Assembly: GCA_012934845.2 (NCBI GenBank)
Contig: WNNJ02003637.1
Span: 1-64,000 of the forward strand
DNA: 64,000 bases
Direction of reading: 5' to 3'
Source of the DNA: Pomphorhynchus laevis
Taxonomy: Eukaryota > Acanthocephala > Palaeacanthocephala > Echinorhynchida > Pomphorhynchidae
The translations under genes and the position numbers were made by a program. Positions 35,592 to 47,394 of the stretch are shown one piece after another. The notes beneath the pieces were generated by a model. It did no database searches. It had not been told where the DNA came from and saw only the letters and a list, made by a program, of their open reading frames with translations. The first letter of the stretch is position 1. Every line of letters starts with the position of its first letter.

Positions 35592-36407
35592 AATTAGTAC
35601 GCTTTATACAAATCTAGATTTAGTAGATAGAATAGAATAGAATTTATTTAGAGTGGCCTTTGTGGTGAATAGAACCACTTACAGGCCAACTATAAAAATT
35701 AAAAGACAAATTTACGTCCGATGAATGTTTGAACTTGTATGTAGAGTTATTGAAATGACTGCGGGTTAAAGTGTTATTTTAGTTCGTTTGCAAGAAGTAA
35801 GGCGATCAAGGAAGTTTTGAAGTGTTTAAGCGACGTCAATGATTTTGTGTCACGAGGAGGTTTGATCCAAAGGCGTGGTGCAGCGATGGTGAGCGAACGA
35901 TATCCATGATTACCGTTGTGACGGGGGACGAAAAGCGAGTAGGAGCGATGACTTCTTAGGGAGAGACCTAAAAAGCTTTATTATGTTATACTAATGAAAG
36001 AGGTTAATTCTAATGATTTAAATGTAAATCCAACATATGAACGTAGTGAGTTGAGTTTAGAAACAATTATTACAAGTCACTGTTCTATAATGGATAAAAA
36101 GGGTATAAAGGTTGAATTAGATAATAAAACTATACCTATATTATATTGGAATCCAAAATTACATAAAAATCCAATAAAACCTAGGTTCATATGTAGTGCG
36201 TTTAAATGTACATTAAAACCACTTTCTGCCTATATGAATAAAATACTTAAAGTAATTAAAACACACCTTAAAAAATATTGTAGGGTAATCGAAATTAATA
36301 CTGGTATAAAACACTGTTTCAGTACTAATTCTACAAAAGAATTTTTAGAACAAACAAAAGGAATAAAGTTTCAGAATATAAATATGTATATAATTTATGA
36401 CAAATAA
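35592..36407 (+). mobile_element. Second AT-rich Penelope-like copy, 5' part, split by a LINE tail
   Basis: Small piece CGCTTTATACAAATCTAGAT at about 35,600 matches RT motif A of the best copy. After a minus-strand LINE insert, 35,994-36,407 gives a 137-codon frame with PILYWNPKLHKNPIKPRFIC and LKPLSAYMNKILKVIKTH, the N-terminal RT part. It shows upstream sequence lost from the best copy (NDLNVNPTYERSELSLETI). It ends before motif A. Confidence 0.75.
35625..35950 (-). mobile_element. 3' end of a LINE (ATTCT-tailed), inserted in a Penelope-like copy
   Basis: The minus frame encodes GYRSLTIAAPRLWIKPPRDT, then SLKHFKTSLIALLLANE, the common C-terminal motif of many LINE RTs. It ends in AAATAAATTCTATTCTATTC, a short-repeat 3' tail. 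Heavily 5'-truncated, as is usual for target-primed insertion. Confidence 0.78.
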
Positions 36408-36414
36408 TTTATAA

Positions 36415-36790
36415 TCAATTACAGGCATAAGCCTGTATACTGGCTTAGAAGGAAGAAAGTGTCCGAAAAGCAAAATTTCAACTGACTAATGCTGGTATAC
36501 AGACTATGATAAACCGACAGGGGCTATATTAGTTAATCTATAATAAAATAACAATTTATAGGTTAGTCAGTTAATCTGTAGTAAATGTACTACAATCATC
36601 CCCTCTGTGGAAATCTTTCAAATACTGTGGAGGTCTTCATACTCTTCTTGGTCGTTCGATGTGATCGATCCTCGTTGACTGTTCGAGTAATGACAAGGTG
36701 TCACTACTGGTCGATGTGTTTTGTTCCTCCTCCAAAACATCTCATTTCGGATATTTCAAGTCTACGCTCACGGTGACATATTTACCTATA
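36415..36790 (-). mobile_element. Small remnant of an LTR retrotransposon (Ty3-like?)
   Basis: The minus strand shows a polyprotein C-terminus-like piece (RPPQYLKDFHRGDD) directly followed by a possible LTR beginning TGTAGTACATTTACTACA and running to about 36,415. Broken and old; family assignment is tentative. Confidence 0.3.
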
Positions 36791-36894
36791 TTTAATCTTT
36801 TAATGCATGCATCAAATAGATAGTCTCATTCTTCTGAATCTAGAGTCTGAAAATACTGCTAGTATTTCAATTTTATCAGACAAGCCTTCGAGTC

Positions 36895-37615
36895 GCTATA
36901 AAGTACTAAATTGTTGTGTTTTCCAACATTGCAAATCAAACGCTCAATGGTAATTTTTAGTACAAGCAAACACAAGCGTCTACAAATGACTGTCCGCAAA
37001 AATATCGGCATGAGATTTTTGGCGTAAAAATCTCCTGAAAATTTATTCACCCCTAAAATGAAAAATTTCAAAGAAAATATAATCAGGAGCAATAAAGGAA
37101 AGGAAAAGATAGCTTATGAAGGATATTTCTACACTATTTTTGGCGTAAAAATCTCCTGGAAATTTATTCACCCCTAAAATGAGAAATTTCAAAGAAAATA
37201 TAATCATATGAATGTAATCATAAAAATATAATCATAAAAATGATACTTGCTTTGAGCTTTATTCCCCCTTCCTTTATTGCTCCTGATTACCTAAATTGCT
37301 TCACTACCTAAACACTACTTAAACACTACCTAAGCACTACCTAAACACTACCTAAACACTAGGTAGTGTTTCTACACTACTTAATAGTGTAGAAATATCC
37401 TTCATAAGCTATCTTTTCCTTTCCTTTATTGCTCCTGATTTTATTTTCTTTGAAATTTTTTATTTTAGGGTGAATAAATTTTCAGGAGATATTTACGCCA
37501 AAAATCTCCTGCGGAGATTTTTGCGCTCAACTAAATTTTTGTGTTTTCCAACATTGCAAATTAAACGCTCAATGGTAACTTTTAGTACAAGCAAACACAA
37601 GCGTCTACAAATATA
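36895..37615. repeat. Compound direct/inverted repeat structure
   Basis: Two direct copies (about 36,908-36,990 and 37,537-37,612) of a segment with GTGTTTTCCAACATTGCAAA and CAAACACAAGCGTCTACAAA flank the structure. Inside, a 60-bp module (GGCGTAAAAATCTCCTG ... CACCCCTAAAATGA) occurs at about 37,019 and 37,139 (plus) and inverted at 37,442-37,500. A longer inverted pair joins 37,080-37,135 with 37,383-37,436. The centre holds a CACTACCTAAA tandem repeat (37,309-37,364). Protein frames across it are shadows of the repeat. Confidence 0.82.
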
Positions 37616-38089
37616 TAATTTATAATTTATTAAAGTAAAAGCTAATGTTTTATATACATATTTCTTCTTCTCCTCCTTTTTGCTTCTCGACTCCAACCAA
37701 ATATGGGGTCCTAATCTAGCTTCCCTTTTATTCTTTTCTTCAGGCATCGATTGAAATGTTTGCCCGGTATTAGAAGCACGTAAGGTCAAGCGCATATGAA
37801 AAATTAATTAAACTAATAAATCCGCACACTTTCAAAAATAAGAAAAAAATCAATCTAGTACAAAAAAATAAAAATTATTCAAAAGCCTTAATTTTTCTAT
37901 TGTAAAATAAAACATTTATTTATTATTATTTTTTTAATTTCTATTTCATTCAAGAAAAATTTAGTAAGATGCACAGTCGTTTTAAAAATAGATAGCGTTG
38001 TTCTGCAGGGCGATTGTTTGAGTAAAAATACAGTCTGCTCAATGCGAACGCATTGAGCACGATTACAATCTACCCAAACTGACATTTAA
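37616..38089. other. AT-rich spacer
   Basis: No recognisable gene. Short minus frames at 37,493-37,795 and 37,897-38,085 lack domain motifs. Confidence 0.5.
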
Positions 38090-38915
38090 TCGTCTCGCTC
38101 TCTCAAATATACGTATACCTTTTCGAACTAATTTAAAACACCTAGCCATATCTGACCGATGATGCAAACATGGTTCGAAGACGGATCCTAGAATGCGCAC
38201 ACGACGATTTCGATTCACTGGAAGATAATCAAGGAGACGAGTGTGCTTTCCAGGACGCTGAAATCTCTAATGAATAAAGTTGCTCTTCGTTGGGTTTAAA
38301 GACAAACCTAACTTCGCTAAGCGATGAGCAACAATACCCATTACAGACTTCATACGCCCTTCGAACCTTGCATCCGACAGAGTGTTTCTTTTAAATGCAA
38401 TCGAGATGTTGTCCGCATAAATGATGGGGTGGGTGTTCCTACCCAAAACCCTCCAGAACTCCCGTTGTCACTATCATATAAACGATAGGAGACAGAGAAG
38501 AGCCCTGAGGAAGTCCTTTGTTGAGATGATAGTAATTACTTGCGTCATCATCCAAGTAGAAAGTTCTTTCTTTCAAAATGCCTAGGACACGACGCAACAT
38601 ATTACTCGGCATCCCATCACCGGTCAACGTTGTACTTATTGCATCATGCCCCAGGTTGTCGAAGGCTGTCGACACATGCAGCGAATAGATGACTGCAGGT
38701 CGACTGTTGCTAGTGAGAAAACTCTACATGAACCTTACTGCCTTAACAGTTCCCCTTCCTCTACGAAAACCGTGTTTGAGCTCTCCCAACATATCACGAT
38801 CCTCGTAGAATCGGGAAAGGTTCCTAGCAAGAGCCGTCTTATATACCATAACAATATTATTACATATTGTTATGGGTCTTGTGTCTTTAGCACTGTTCCT
38901 GAATATTAAAAATGC
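38090..38915 (-). pseudogene. LINE reverse transcriptase fragment (I/Jockey-like)
   Basis: Minus-strand frames in order: FRNSAKDTRPITICNNIVMV, then HGFRRGRGTVKAV, motif A STAFDNLGHDAIS, motif B KGLPQGSSLSPIVYM, motif C IIYADNISIAF. After that come VAHRLAKLGLSLNPTKSN and RRVRILGSVFEP. Motif C has Asn for the second Asp. At least two frameshifts and stops break it. The 5' half (ORF1, endonuclease) is absent. Different clade from LINE D by sequence. Confidence 0.8.
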
Positions 38916-38934
38916 AGATCAGGATGGGTATATT

Positions 38935-39270
38935 TCAAACAAAAATTATAATTATTATGTATGCCGATGATCTAGTAATTCTGACTTCAGATGTTGTTGA
39001 CGGTCACTATCATAAAAAACTAAATTGATTTAATTCAGAAGAGGAGATAGAGTAAAACTAGATGACAAGATTTCATAAAAAAATTCTATAGTTTAAGATT
39101 AAAACTAGATGACTAGAGTTCTATGAAATTCTACCAAGTCTCACAAGTAGTTTATCTTTCAACCAAATCCCCCAAGTACTTTAGAGTTGATCTTACAACT
39201 TGATGGTCATTTGGCAGTCATATGAAATATAGGCGTCAACCTTAGTTCGGCTGTTAACAGGCAAGCAGTT
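38935..39270 (+). pseudogene. Short LINE RT fragment
   Basis: IMYADDLVILTSDVVDG (motif C) at about 38,953-39,005, then a degraded IGVNLSSAVNRQAVHFRKI near 39,225-39,280. It faces the minus-strand RT fragment immediately to its left. Confidence 0.6.
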
Positions 39271-39593
39271 CATTTCAGAAAAATTCGTATAGAAGAAAAA
39301 TATGAAGCAAACAATATATTTTGAACAGAACATATAAACCACGAGAATACAAGATATTTTATTTGATAAAGAATTTCTAGCATCAATAGCAATGCAACAA
39401 ATCTAGAAAAAGTTTAATAGCCAAAAAGGCATTTAACACGACGAGTTACACGGACAATGTTTTACGCACGGATACCATAATAAACTATGTCTATTCGGCT
39501 CTAATATGAACAACTGGCAAGTAAACTTGAAATTTCTTAATCATTGCGTAAAAAGGCATTTGTATTTAAATGGTTTAGATACAATATGATAAG

Positions 39594-39917
39594 ATGAGAT
39601 TATTCAGGATCAATTTTAGACCTTTGAAAAATATATTTATTGATTTGGTTCTTTTTTCAATTGAATATTTTCTTAAGGTATTTATGTTAATTTATTTTCT
39701 TAAGGTATTTATGTTAATTTATTTTCTTAAGGTATTTATTATAGGGCTTGGTTATATTATTCCCAAGAACCTTAGTACGTTTTACGGTTGCGATTTCTTT
39801 TATTTTGGTATGATTTGTGTAAATATATTTGTCAATTTATTTCTGCCAACATCCAAAGATAGAGGTGCAGAGCCTGTAATAAAGTATCTCAGAAAACTAA
39901 TATCGATGATATGGTGA
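39594..39917 (+). other. 107-codon frame with three 27-bp repeats
   Basis: A 27-bp unit (ATTTTCTTAAGGTATTTATG plus 7 bases) occurs nearly three times at about 39,669-39,742 and gives the hydrophobic nonapeptide YFLKVFMLI in tandem. The remainder (TFYGCDFFYFGMICVNIFVN) is also hydrophobic. No known domain is recognised. It could be a membrane-protein fragment or a chance frame. Confidence 0.3.
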
Positions 39918-40094
39918 TTAATAATTTGAAACTTTTTTGATATGAATTTAAATAAAAAAAATAATACAAAAATTATATAGTTTTAATTTTATAAATTTAT
40001 TATAATGAATAATAAACTAGATAATCAAATTTTATCAAAGGAAATACATCATTAACATGTACACGACATCGCTAGATAAAGATCAACTAATTTA

Positions 40095-41480
40095 TCATTT
40101 ACGGTAATATTAATAAAACCAAAATTGATGATAAAGAAGGTATATATCTAGATATAAGCATTAAATTAACATCCATTTAAAATGCTTTTAATTTATATCG
40201 TAAAGATGTAAATATTTATTAATTATTTAATAAATATTATTATTTAATACGTAACTATTTAGTATTACGGTAATTATAAATAAATCTAAATTATATAAAG
40301 ATATTAAATATATGTTTTGATATATTGATGATATATGTGTATTTAACTCTAATAAGTTTTATTCAATAAGCGAAGAGTTTTATTCAAATAGCTTTGTTCT
40401 TAATCAATCAATTAATAATCCTTTAAGGGTTGAAACGTGAAATGTAGGTCTGGGCCAGCAGTTGATGGGAACTACCTAGGCTGATTAGTAGCGTCCTGAT
40501 GTATCAAGAATTAAAATAAACCTATAAAAACACAGAAGAATTTCATCTCACATATGCAATCAAGTTAGATTAAAATATAATTATTTCAATCAATCAATCA
40601 ATAATCCTTTATTTTTACAAGATGAACATGTATCTTTGTTCATACGATAGACAAAATTTGAAGGCATGAAAAAAATATATATACAAGTAGGAAAATTAAA
40701 ATTACACATAATATTCTCAAAATGTCTTAAAATTACACAATAAACAGTTAAATAGCAGACGTTCTGAGTAGTAATGCTGTAAGTAAGAAGCTGCGCTTTA
40801 GCTTTTTTGTATGAGCAAGCTTAACTATGTTATTTGACTTTCGTAGATCGTATCGCTTTTCCATCCCTAAATATTGTGATGATGAAATTGTCAATAAATA
40901 TTCTACAATGGATGCACGCGATTTCTTTTTTAAAATTCTGCTCATTGAAACTTCAAGTGGTTCTATATTCTTGCCACATATTTGCTGCCCTCAATTATGA
41001 ATGCAAAAAAGCTTTTTAATTTCAAACGATGTCATGTCACAAAGTGTAGGATATGCATATAGTAGAATTGAACGTATGGTTACATTGTATACAAGCTCTA
41101 GCTGGTAGTCAAATACACCATTTTGCTTAAACACTTTTAAAAAGTATAGACGCCTAACACATTTAGATGCGGTATCTTCAACATGCCTCTTCCAGACAAG
41201 TTCGAGTCAAATATCAAGCTCAAAATCTTTAAGTAACTGACTCGCTCTAGACCAAAGTTTAATAACATTGAATTAGAATGAGGTCGTTTAAACGCAAACA
41301 TATTTTTGCATGAGCATTCATGCATACTATATAATATAAAATATAATACATTAAATAATGAAATTTTAAGAATTGCAACAATATGTAATGATATTGGCTT
41401 TCTTCAAAATCATTTAAATTATTTAATAGATACATATTTCAAACTAAGTTACTATAAAATAAAATCAAACAGAAAATCAT
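40095..41480 (+). mobile_element. Scrambled AT-rich Penelope-like copy with LINE insertion
   Basis: Pieces occur out of order. KIDDKEGIYLDISIKLTSI (downstream of motif C in the best copy) lies at 40,120-40,180, then YIDDICVFNSNKFYSIS at 40,320-40,375. The HEHSCILYNIKYNTLNNEIL part is at 41,305-41,365. A minus-strand LINE tail separates the last two. A 3' terminal segment is seen again at 41,640-41,780. Confidence 0.75.
40545..41296 (-). mobile_element. 5'-truncated LINE 3' end with GATT tail (CR1/L2/RTE-like)
   Basis: The minus strand encodes FKRPHSNSMLLNFGLERVSY, then LSLIFDSNLSGRGMLKI, and finally KRYDLRKSNNIVKLAHTKKL with RSFLLTALLL, the C-terminal block of CR1/L2-type RTs. The 3' end reads AATAAAGGATTATTGATTGA and closes with a GATT repeat. 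It interrupts the Penelope-like copy. Several frameshifts. Confidence 0.75.
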
Positions 41481-41904
41481 AATAGAAAATTATTTTAAAC
41501 TATGTTATAATAGTAAAATTTATTAATCAGCACAATAATATTATAAAAAATAATACATTAAATAATAGCATTATAAGAATTGCCATAATATGTATTTGAC
41601 TTTCTTTAAAATCGATATAGTTCTTTTAAATCGTATTATTTATTAGTCTATTAATAAAAATTGGTTTTTATTTAAAATTTTAATTTTTATTAGAATAAAA
41701 ATTGGTATTAGAATATAATCCTAGATAGTCAAATTTCATCGGAGGAAATACGTCATTTACAAAAATAATAATGTCTTTGTATCATTTATCTGCAACAAAA
41801 AAACTGACAAATGTGAGTACGTAACAAAAAGAGAAGTGTACATAGATATACTGTTAAAAACTTTGTCGTTCTTTCGGAGAAAATTTGCTATTTAAGCAAC
41901 TTGA

Positions 41905-41994
41905 TCAGTACATTTTTACAATATTGAAACTGTTTCACGATTTTTACATTCATCCGAGTAAGGCACTTAAATCTTCAAAATATCACGAGCAAAC
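41905..41994 (+). other. Possible 5' non-coding exon of the micro-exon gene
   Basis: TCAGTA (initiator-like) at 41,905 is followed by sequence ending AAACG and a strong donor GTAAGT at 41,995. TATTTAAG lies only 18 bp upstream, closer than a normal TATA box. Linked to the signal-peptide exon at 47,737 only by orientation; weak. Confidence 0.25.
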
Positions 41995-42067
41995 GGTAAG
42001 TCAAACGTTTTTGTTATGCTAAAATATGTTGCGATGCTTTATTACTATTTGTTACCTCTGAATTTGA

Positions 42068-42235
42068 TTTATGCATAACAACATATATGGGGATATATAA
42101 GAATACATATATGGGGATACATATATGGGGATACATATATGGGGACATATATAGGGGATCTCATATACATATATATCCCTATACATATCCTATATATATC
42201 CCTATCCCCTATACATATATAGGGGATATTGGAGG
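42068..42235. repeat. CATATATGGGGA microsatellite with self-complementary arm
   Basis: Several CATATATGGGGATA units followed by their reverse complement (ATATCCCTATACATAT), able to fold into a long hairpin. The 61-codon frame over it is a repeat artefact. Confidence 0.85.
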
Positions 42236-44540
42236 ATCGTTACATCACTATAAAAATGAATTTGTAATATAAAAATAGGTTTGACAGAATTTAATGAAAA
42301 ACCAACTATCTGAAAATATTGTAAACTTGCAAAATCGTTTAGAATATTATGGTGTTTAATTATTTATTGTTTATGTTATTAGAGAATTGTTCACAGATCC
42401 TAATGAAAAGTTTGATATATCAAGGAAAGTCAAATCAATGATTGTCTTAAATTATTGATTTAACAGAAGAATTTTAAATAAAATCAATTACAGTTCTCTA
42501 TAGTTGAACCATTAATTTATTTTAAATATCGTTAGCTATTGATATTATACTATTCGTAATAAATTTGCGATAATGTTTTAATTAGTTCAGAAATATAATA
42601 TTTTTTTGCTAATTGTTAAAGGATGTGATCTCAGTACATGCATATAAGGCTGTGTATTCTATTAATTCGAATCCTATTTAACATTGCTCTGCATCAAGAT
42701 GCTAAACATTATCTCGACAGGATAGTGATACATTTGTTCAAGCTTATAAATGATCGTATCATATCTAATGCATAAACTCCTTGTATCAGTATTTATACTA
42801 ATAAAATTACTACTATTATTTTAAATGGAGCCCAATCGTTTCAAATTAAAAGTTTGATGCATTCAATCTCGATTTGGAATCGAGATTTTATTTTGCAAAC
42901 GCAGTATGTTTTTAGCCTTGAAAAAGATGTTAAACGTTTACAATTTCACATAAATTTCTTTTATGTATTCTCTACAAACAAAGATTCTTTAACATTCCTG
43001 ACAAATGTCATTCATAGTATCGTGTTATTTCAGATTTGCATGTATACTTCAAATATTCAGTAAATGTCATTTTTAACGCTTAAATCAAAATATATATTCA
43101 AAGTGTCTAAACGTTTAGTAATTAGATGCCAAGATAAATCGTTATGAAATTTATACATATTAAATCGTAGAATCAAATCAAGTATAAAACATTAAAAAAC
43201 ATTGAAATCAATAAATTGCAGAATATTTGGTTACAAGCGATCAAATAAATACTATATTCAAGTCTAGAACTTTAGCGATTATTAAATTAAATCCATATTC
43301 TACTTTATTACTAGCGACTTTATATAACTTCATAACTGTTCAAAAAGTGTAATATGTTGAGTTTAATATTTTTAAGCGAGACGTATCAGAGTTAATTGTT
43401 AATATTCTACTTTGTTACAAGCAGCTTAAAATATTAGTCTTTAACAATTAAGATGTTATTGATACTCTGATTCATAACTGTTCAAAAAGTGTAGTAAATA
43501 TCATGATGTTGAATTTAATATTTTTAAGCGTTAATTTGAAGTCAACAATTTTTATTTCATAATTTGATTAACTTTGATGATCGCTTTATTAACTTCGTTT
43601 CAGATAAATAAAAGCTTTTTATCATAAGGTCATGCCAGATCAGCAATAGATGGTTAAACACCTTATTTTTGTAAAGCTTAAAACTAATTATAATGAATAT
43701 TACCATAAACTATTATTAACGATTGATTGTAATCGTTCATCAATGTTTCTATAAGAGTAATTAAGTTATTACCACCATATACCACAATAGTAAATATTAC
43801 TGCAATAAGATTTGTACCTTCTGAGTTTTCTAATCGCGAATGAAACTTGTCTCGTTTTTCTTCGTGATGCCTAAATGTGTGTAGGAGTAAAATTGACATT
43901 GGACTAACATCTAATATATAACGCTCAAACTATACGCCAGATAGTTTTATACATTTCACGTCTAAGCGAGCATTATCTTCTGTTGAGGTTGTTCAACGCT
44001 TAAAAACAATACTAGAGTGTGTTAGAGATAGTACTCTAAATCGATACACCAATGTACACTTCGTTTAGCTTGCAATAACGCCACGCACATTATTATGTCG
44101 CGCTATAGCAATTACTAGTTTACATAGATAGGCGTGCTAAATTAAAATAATCACCACAAAGGCATCGTTTACATACATATTTAGTAGTTTTTACATGTCT
44201 TACTGCCAATGCATTTCTGAACTACGTGTATGACGCTTATCCGTGTATTTCAATGGTAAATCCGATAACCAAGAAGTTTATTTTCTTTTCGCTTGGATCA
44301 ATGTTACTTTGAACATCGGGTGTAATTTAGTCAACTTGTCTTTTATTCGTTCAAGATTCTTATTCTTTTCTGTTTTATATTTCGTTTCTTTTTACTTTTC
44401 GCTTACCTATCGCCGTTAGAGAAGTCTTTCGACGTCTCATTTCTAAATGCACATGCATTCGTCTCCTGAGTTGCATGCTCTAACTTGTCAGTTCGGAGGC
44501 TTTTGAGTCGTCAGGCATGATGCTATTCTAAACGTTTTCT
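42236..44540. other. AT-rich region, mostly unassigned
   Basis: The only clear structure is a diverged direct repeat around CATAACTGTTCAAAAAGTGT at about 43,330 and 43,471. Frames at 42,854-43,063 (plus) and 43,684-43,899 (minus) lack recognisable domains. If the exon at 41,905 is real this is part of its first intron. Confidence 0.5.
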
Positions 44541-44633
44541 TTCGCGACGCCCAATGAGCGAGGATGCACGTGGGGTTGGAAACGCGTTACCTCCTATCGG
44601 ACTTACAGTAGAGACCGGCAGATATCCTTCTCT

Positions 44634-45083
44634 ATGGGATCCACCCGAGGCTATAGATTTCGCGGTGTCAAACCTTTTAAACCGACATACGTATCGATGG
44701 CCGCAACGATAGGAGGTTCGACAGCACAAGCTTACGCAGAAGGCGTCAAATGTCGTAAATATAAACAACGCGTGGATTCCGTCGGCTACACCTTCAGGCC
44801 AGCAGTATTAGAGAGCTTTGGAGGATGGTACGACAGGGACGAAACTTTGGTTCGTAAAATCGCCACTTTTGAAAATCGGGTAGTAGGCACCCTGTACACA
44901 ATAGCAGCTACAAGGATATTCCAGGAAGCGTCGGTTGCCTTGATGCGCGGAAATGCGCGAGCGATTTTGGCTTCATTGGAAAACAGCGAAGTAGCAGTAG
45001 CTACAGTAGTGATCGTGCCCCCTCCCGAGCCACACATATTCACAGAGAACGACGTCCTGTCATTTCATCGAACAAACCTGTGA
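44634..45083 (+). pseudogene. C-terminal fragment of an RT-family protein
   Basis: 149 codons without a stop. The block AEGVKCRKYKQ, then GYTFRPAVLESFGGW, FQEASVALMRGNARAIL resembles the end of a retroelement protein family whose RT has the QGDPLGP and YLDDG motifs. A fragment with those motifs lies at 57,597-57,735. No RT is attached here. The first Met is arbitrary, since the element continues upstream in degraded form. Family recognition is from memory of the motif pattern, so the call is moderate. Confidence 0.5.
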
Positions 45084-45439
45084 CGACGATACCTCACGTT
45101 ATTAACGACATAAATTGATCTGCAGGATACAATTAACTTGGTGGTCGCGGAGAACAAGGGATCTTTTGACTTTACCGATCCCCTCAAGATGACAGGTACG
45201 AAAATGAGGGAAACTGAGAGCGAGGAATAATACTGCGAATCCTTCAAGGTTTTGGATAAGGGCGAGAACGGTTTAACATAGGCATCCGAGCTACAGCAAA
45301 TCATGACCAACCTAGGATAAAGTTGAAATTAATTATTTATTATATCACTATAATTTTGTTTTCTTAAATTACTTAACCACATTTCCTAACTTTTCAATGC
45401 GAATAAACCCTTGATTGTATTGAACACAGCATTCATATT

Positions 45440-46750
45440 ATGCTCTTAATTAACCTGACAAATCGGCACATTCCAGCTTTTCAGTTAACCCATATATTAT
45501 TTTTCCACCCTAATCACCACCTCTACTACACCACGTCTGTCCTATCATGTAATCTTTACTGTTATGCTGCTTGTAAACTTCATGCTTTTCGCGATCGTAG
45601 CATCATTTTGAAAAATATACCTTTTTCTGATTCTGATCAAGTACAATCTCGCCTTGATCACGATATTAACGCATTTTATTCCATTCCTAAGGAATAGAAT
45701 AAAATGCGTTAATATCGTTCTCTGTCTAATACTTTCTTTGCTGAATTATCTTATATGCTCTTATATATCTCGCTCTCCTTTTCTTATTCTCTTGCACTGG
45801 ATGATATCAACATTCGTTTGACCGTCCTTGGCTCCTTAATATTCAAAAATTTATCATCGTTTTCCACGATTGCAACTATTTTATCACTTCTTCGCTACCC
45901 ACTCTTCTTCAACTCACATTCTTGATGATGTTCTTGATTTAATCGCTATTCCTGATAACCTATCTTCCTTCACCATTATCTTTACTTTGAATCCCGGCTT
46001 ATCTGACTATTTTGAATCCCGATTCAGTTATCCTAGGCACGCATTTTGCTCTTATTACGTCTTTTTTGCTGGATCTTCATCGGCCTGAACTCTTTCATAT
46101 TCTTCCTGTATCTGTGGACGAGATTTTTCTGCGATTTTATCTTTACCAAGCAAAACGTATGATGATCCTCTTCCTACTTATAAACATAAAATCTTTAATA
46201 AGTCGACCTGCTCCATTCATAACCTCAATGTTTATGAAATCCGCAATAGTTCGACCATTACTTAAAATGTATTCCTTTAATCCTTTGTCGCCTTCCTCAT
46301 ATAGCCCTATCTCTAACCTTTCAACTGTATCTAAGCTTTTTGAACCAGGTTAACATATATATCTCTTCATCCAAACTCTATCATCCTTTTCCATATGATT
46401 CCCGATCTCACTATTCTTTTGTGTTGGCTCGCAACAGATTTTCTCTTACTTACTTCTTGCTTGTGATAAGAAACTCTGCAGTGTCGTAATTTCCCTCGAC
46501 CTTTCTTCTGTGCTTGACATTGTTGACCATTTCATCCTCTTTCATCGCCTTTACCTAGTTATCACCTCTTTTATCGCCTTCTTGTATCCTAGTTATCTTC
46601 TTATCCCTCTAACGATCTTTCCGTGTCTATTCAAAATCGTATTTCGCTACCCTTTCCTCTATTCCGTTAGGTTTCTCAAGGATCTGTGATCGGACAAACT
46701 TCTTTATCTCTTCTACTTGGTGATCTCTCCATCAATGCTATTGAAACATT
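45440..46750 (+). pseudogene. Decayed LINE (CR1/Jockey-like) RT region
   Basis: Plus frames show SYSPISNLSTVSKLFEPG near 46,290-46,350 (NYRPISNLSTISKLFE type). LDLSSVLDIVDHFILFHRL lies near 46,497-46,555 (motif A region) and VSQGSVIGQTSL near 46,672-46,705 (motif B). Upstream parts to 45,440 are too degraded to assign. It breaks off at about 46,750, where a duplicated piece of the micro-exon gene begins. Confidence 0.65.
45661..45717. repeat. 57-bp near-perfect palindrome
   Basis: 21-bp perfect arms (start CGATATTAACGCATTTTATT) around a 15-bp centre that is itself mostly palindromic. Confidence 0.92.
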
Positions 46751-46935
46751 CATGGTCAAATGTGATGCTAAGTATGAACTCTTTCTTTTTTCTTAACATT
46801 TAAATTTTTTTAAATTCCAAATATAAAAACGGAATTATATAATAATAGAATTATTTTATCAAATATATTGCAATGGAATTTATTGTAAAGTTCATTAAAG
46901 TACTGCTATTTCCTCGACCTTTTATTATAAAATTG
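46751..46935 (+). repeat. Partial duplicate of the signal-peptide exon and its intron
   Basis: From ATGGTCAAATGTGATGCTAA onward about 150 bp closely match 47,803-47,948. The copied part includes the exon's 3' end, the donor GTATGAAC and the start of the intron. The exon's 5' part is replaced by LINE sequence. Confidence 0.88.
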
Positions 46936-47394
46936 TCATCACTAAGTTTAATTACAGTAATCTGTATTTTATAGATTTACGCAGTCTGATTTAAAATCTT
47001 GTTATACAAATTTGGTTAAATGAGTGTGATTACCACAACAAAAATTTCAAATAAGTTAAATATTTACAATGATTAAAAGCAACAAAGAACGATATTTTTT
47101 AAATTTCGAATATGCTGTCTTGATAACTTCATGCCGGACCGACGTAGATGCTGAAATATCACGCTACTGCCCATCATGTATTTCTCTTCGAAAAATATTG
47201 GTTCGAAAATGTGATCCTCACTAATATATTAGATCTTGCTTCACTTCTTTCTCGTTACTTCTTTCTCGTTATAAAGAAAATTATCGTTAACTACTTTTTC
47301 TTGTCACAAATCTCATTAGTTGAAAACCTACGATTTTTGAAACTCACAGGGCTATAAAGAGCTATACATCTTGAGTTTTGCATTGGTAGGAATA

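Noticed and set aside
42017-42082. Signal-peptide-like start MLKYVAMLYYYLLPLN
   Set aside because: The frame stops after 20 codons and no donor site precedes the stop; it lies in what would be an intron.
42370-42450. Possible further repeat exon after TTATTAG (ELFTDPNEKF)
   Set aside because: Starts like the 66-nt exons but lacks a donor at the right distance and aligns poorly.
43684-43899. 71-codon minus frame
   Set aside because: No domain, signal peptide or conserved pattern; the length is expected by chance in this composition.
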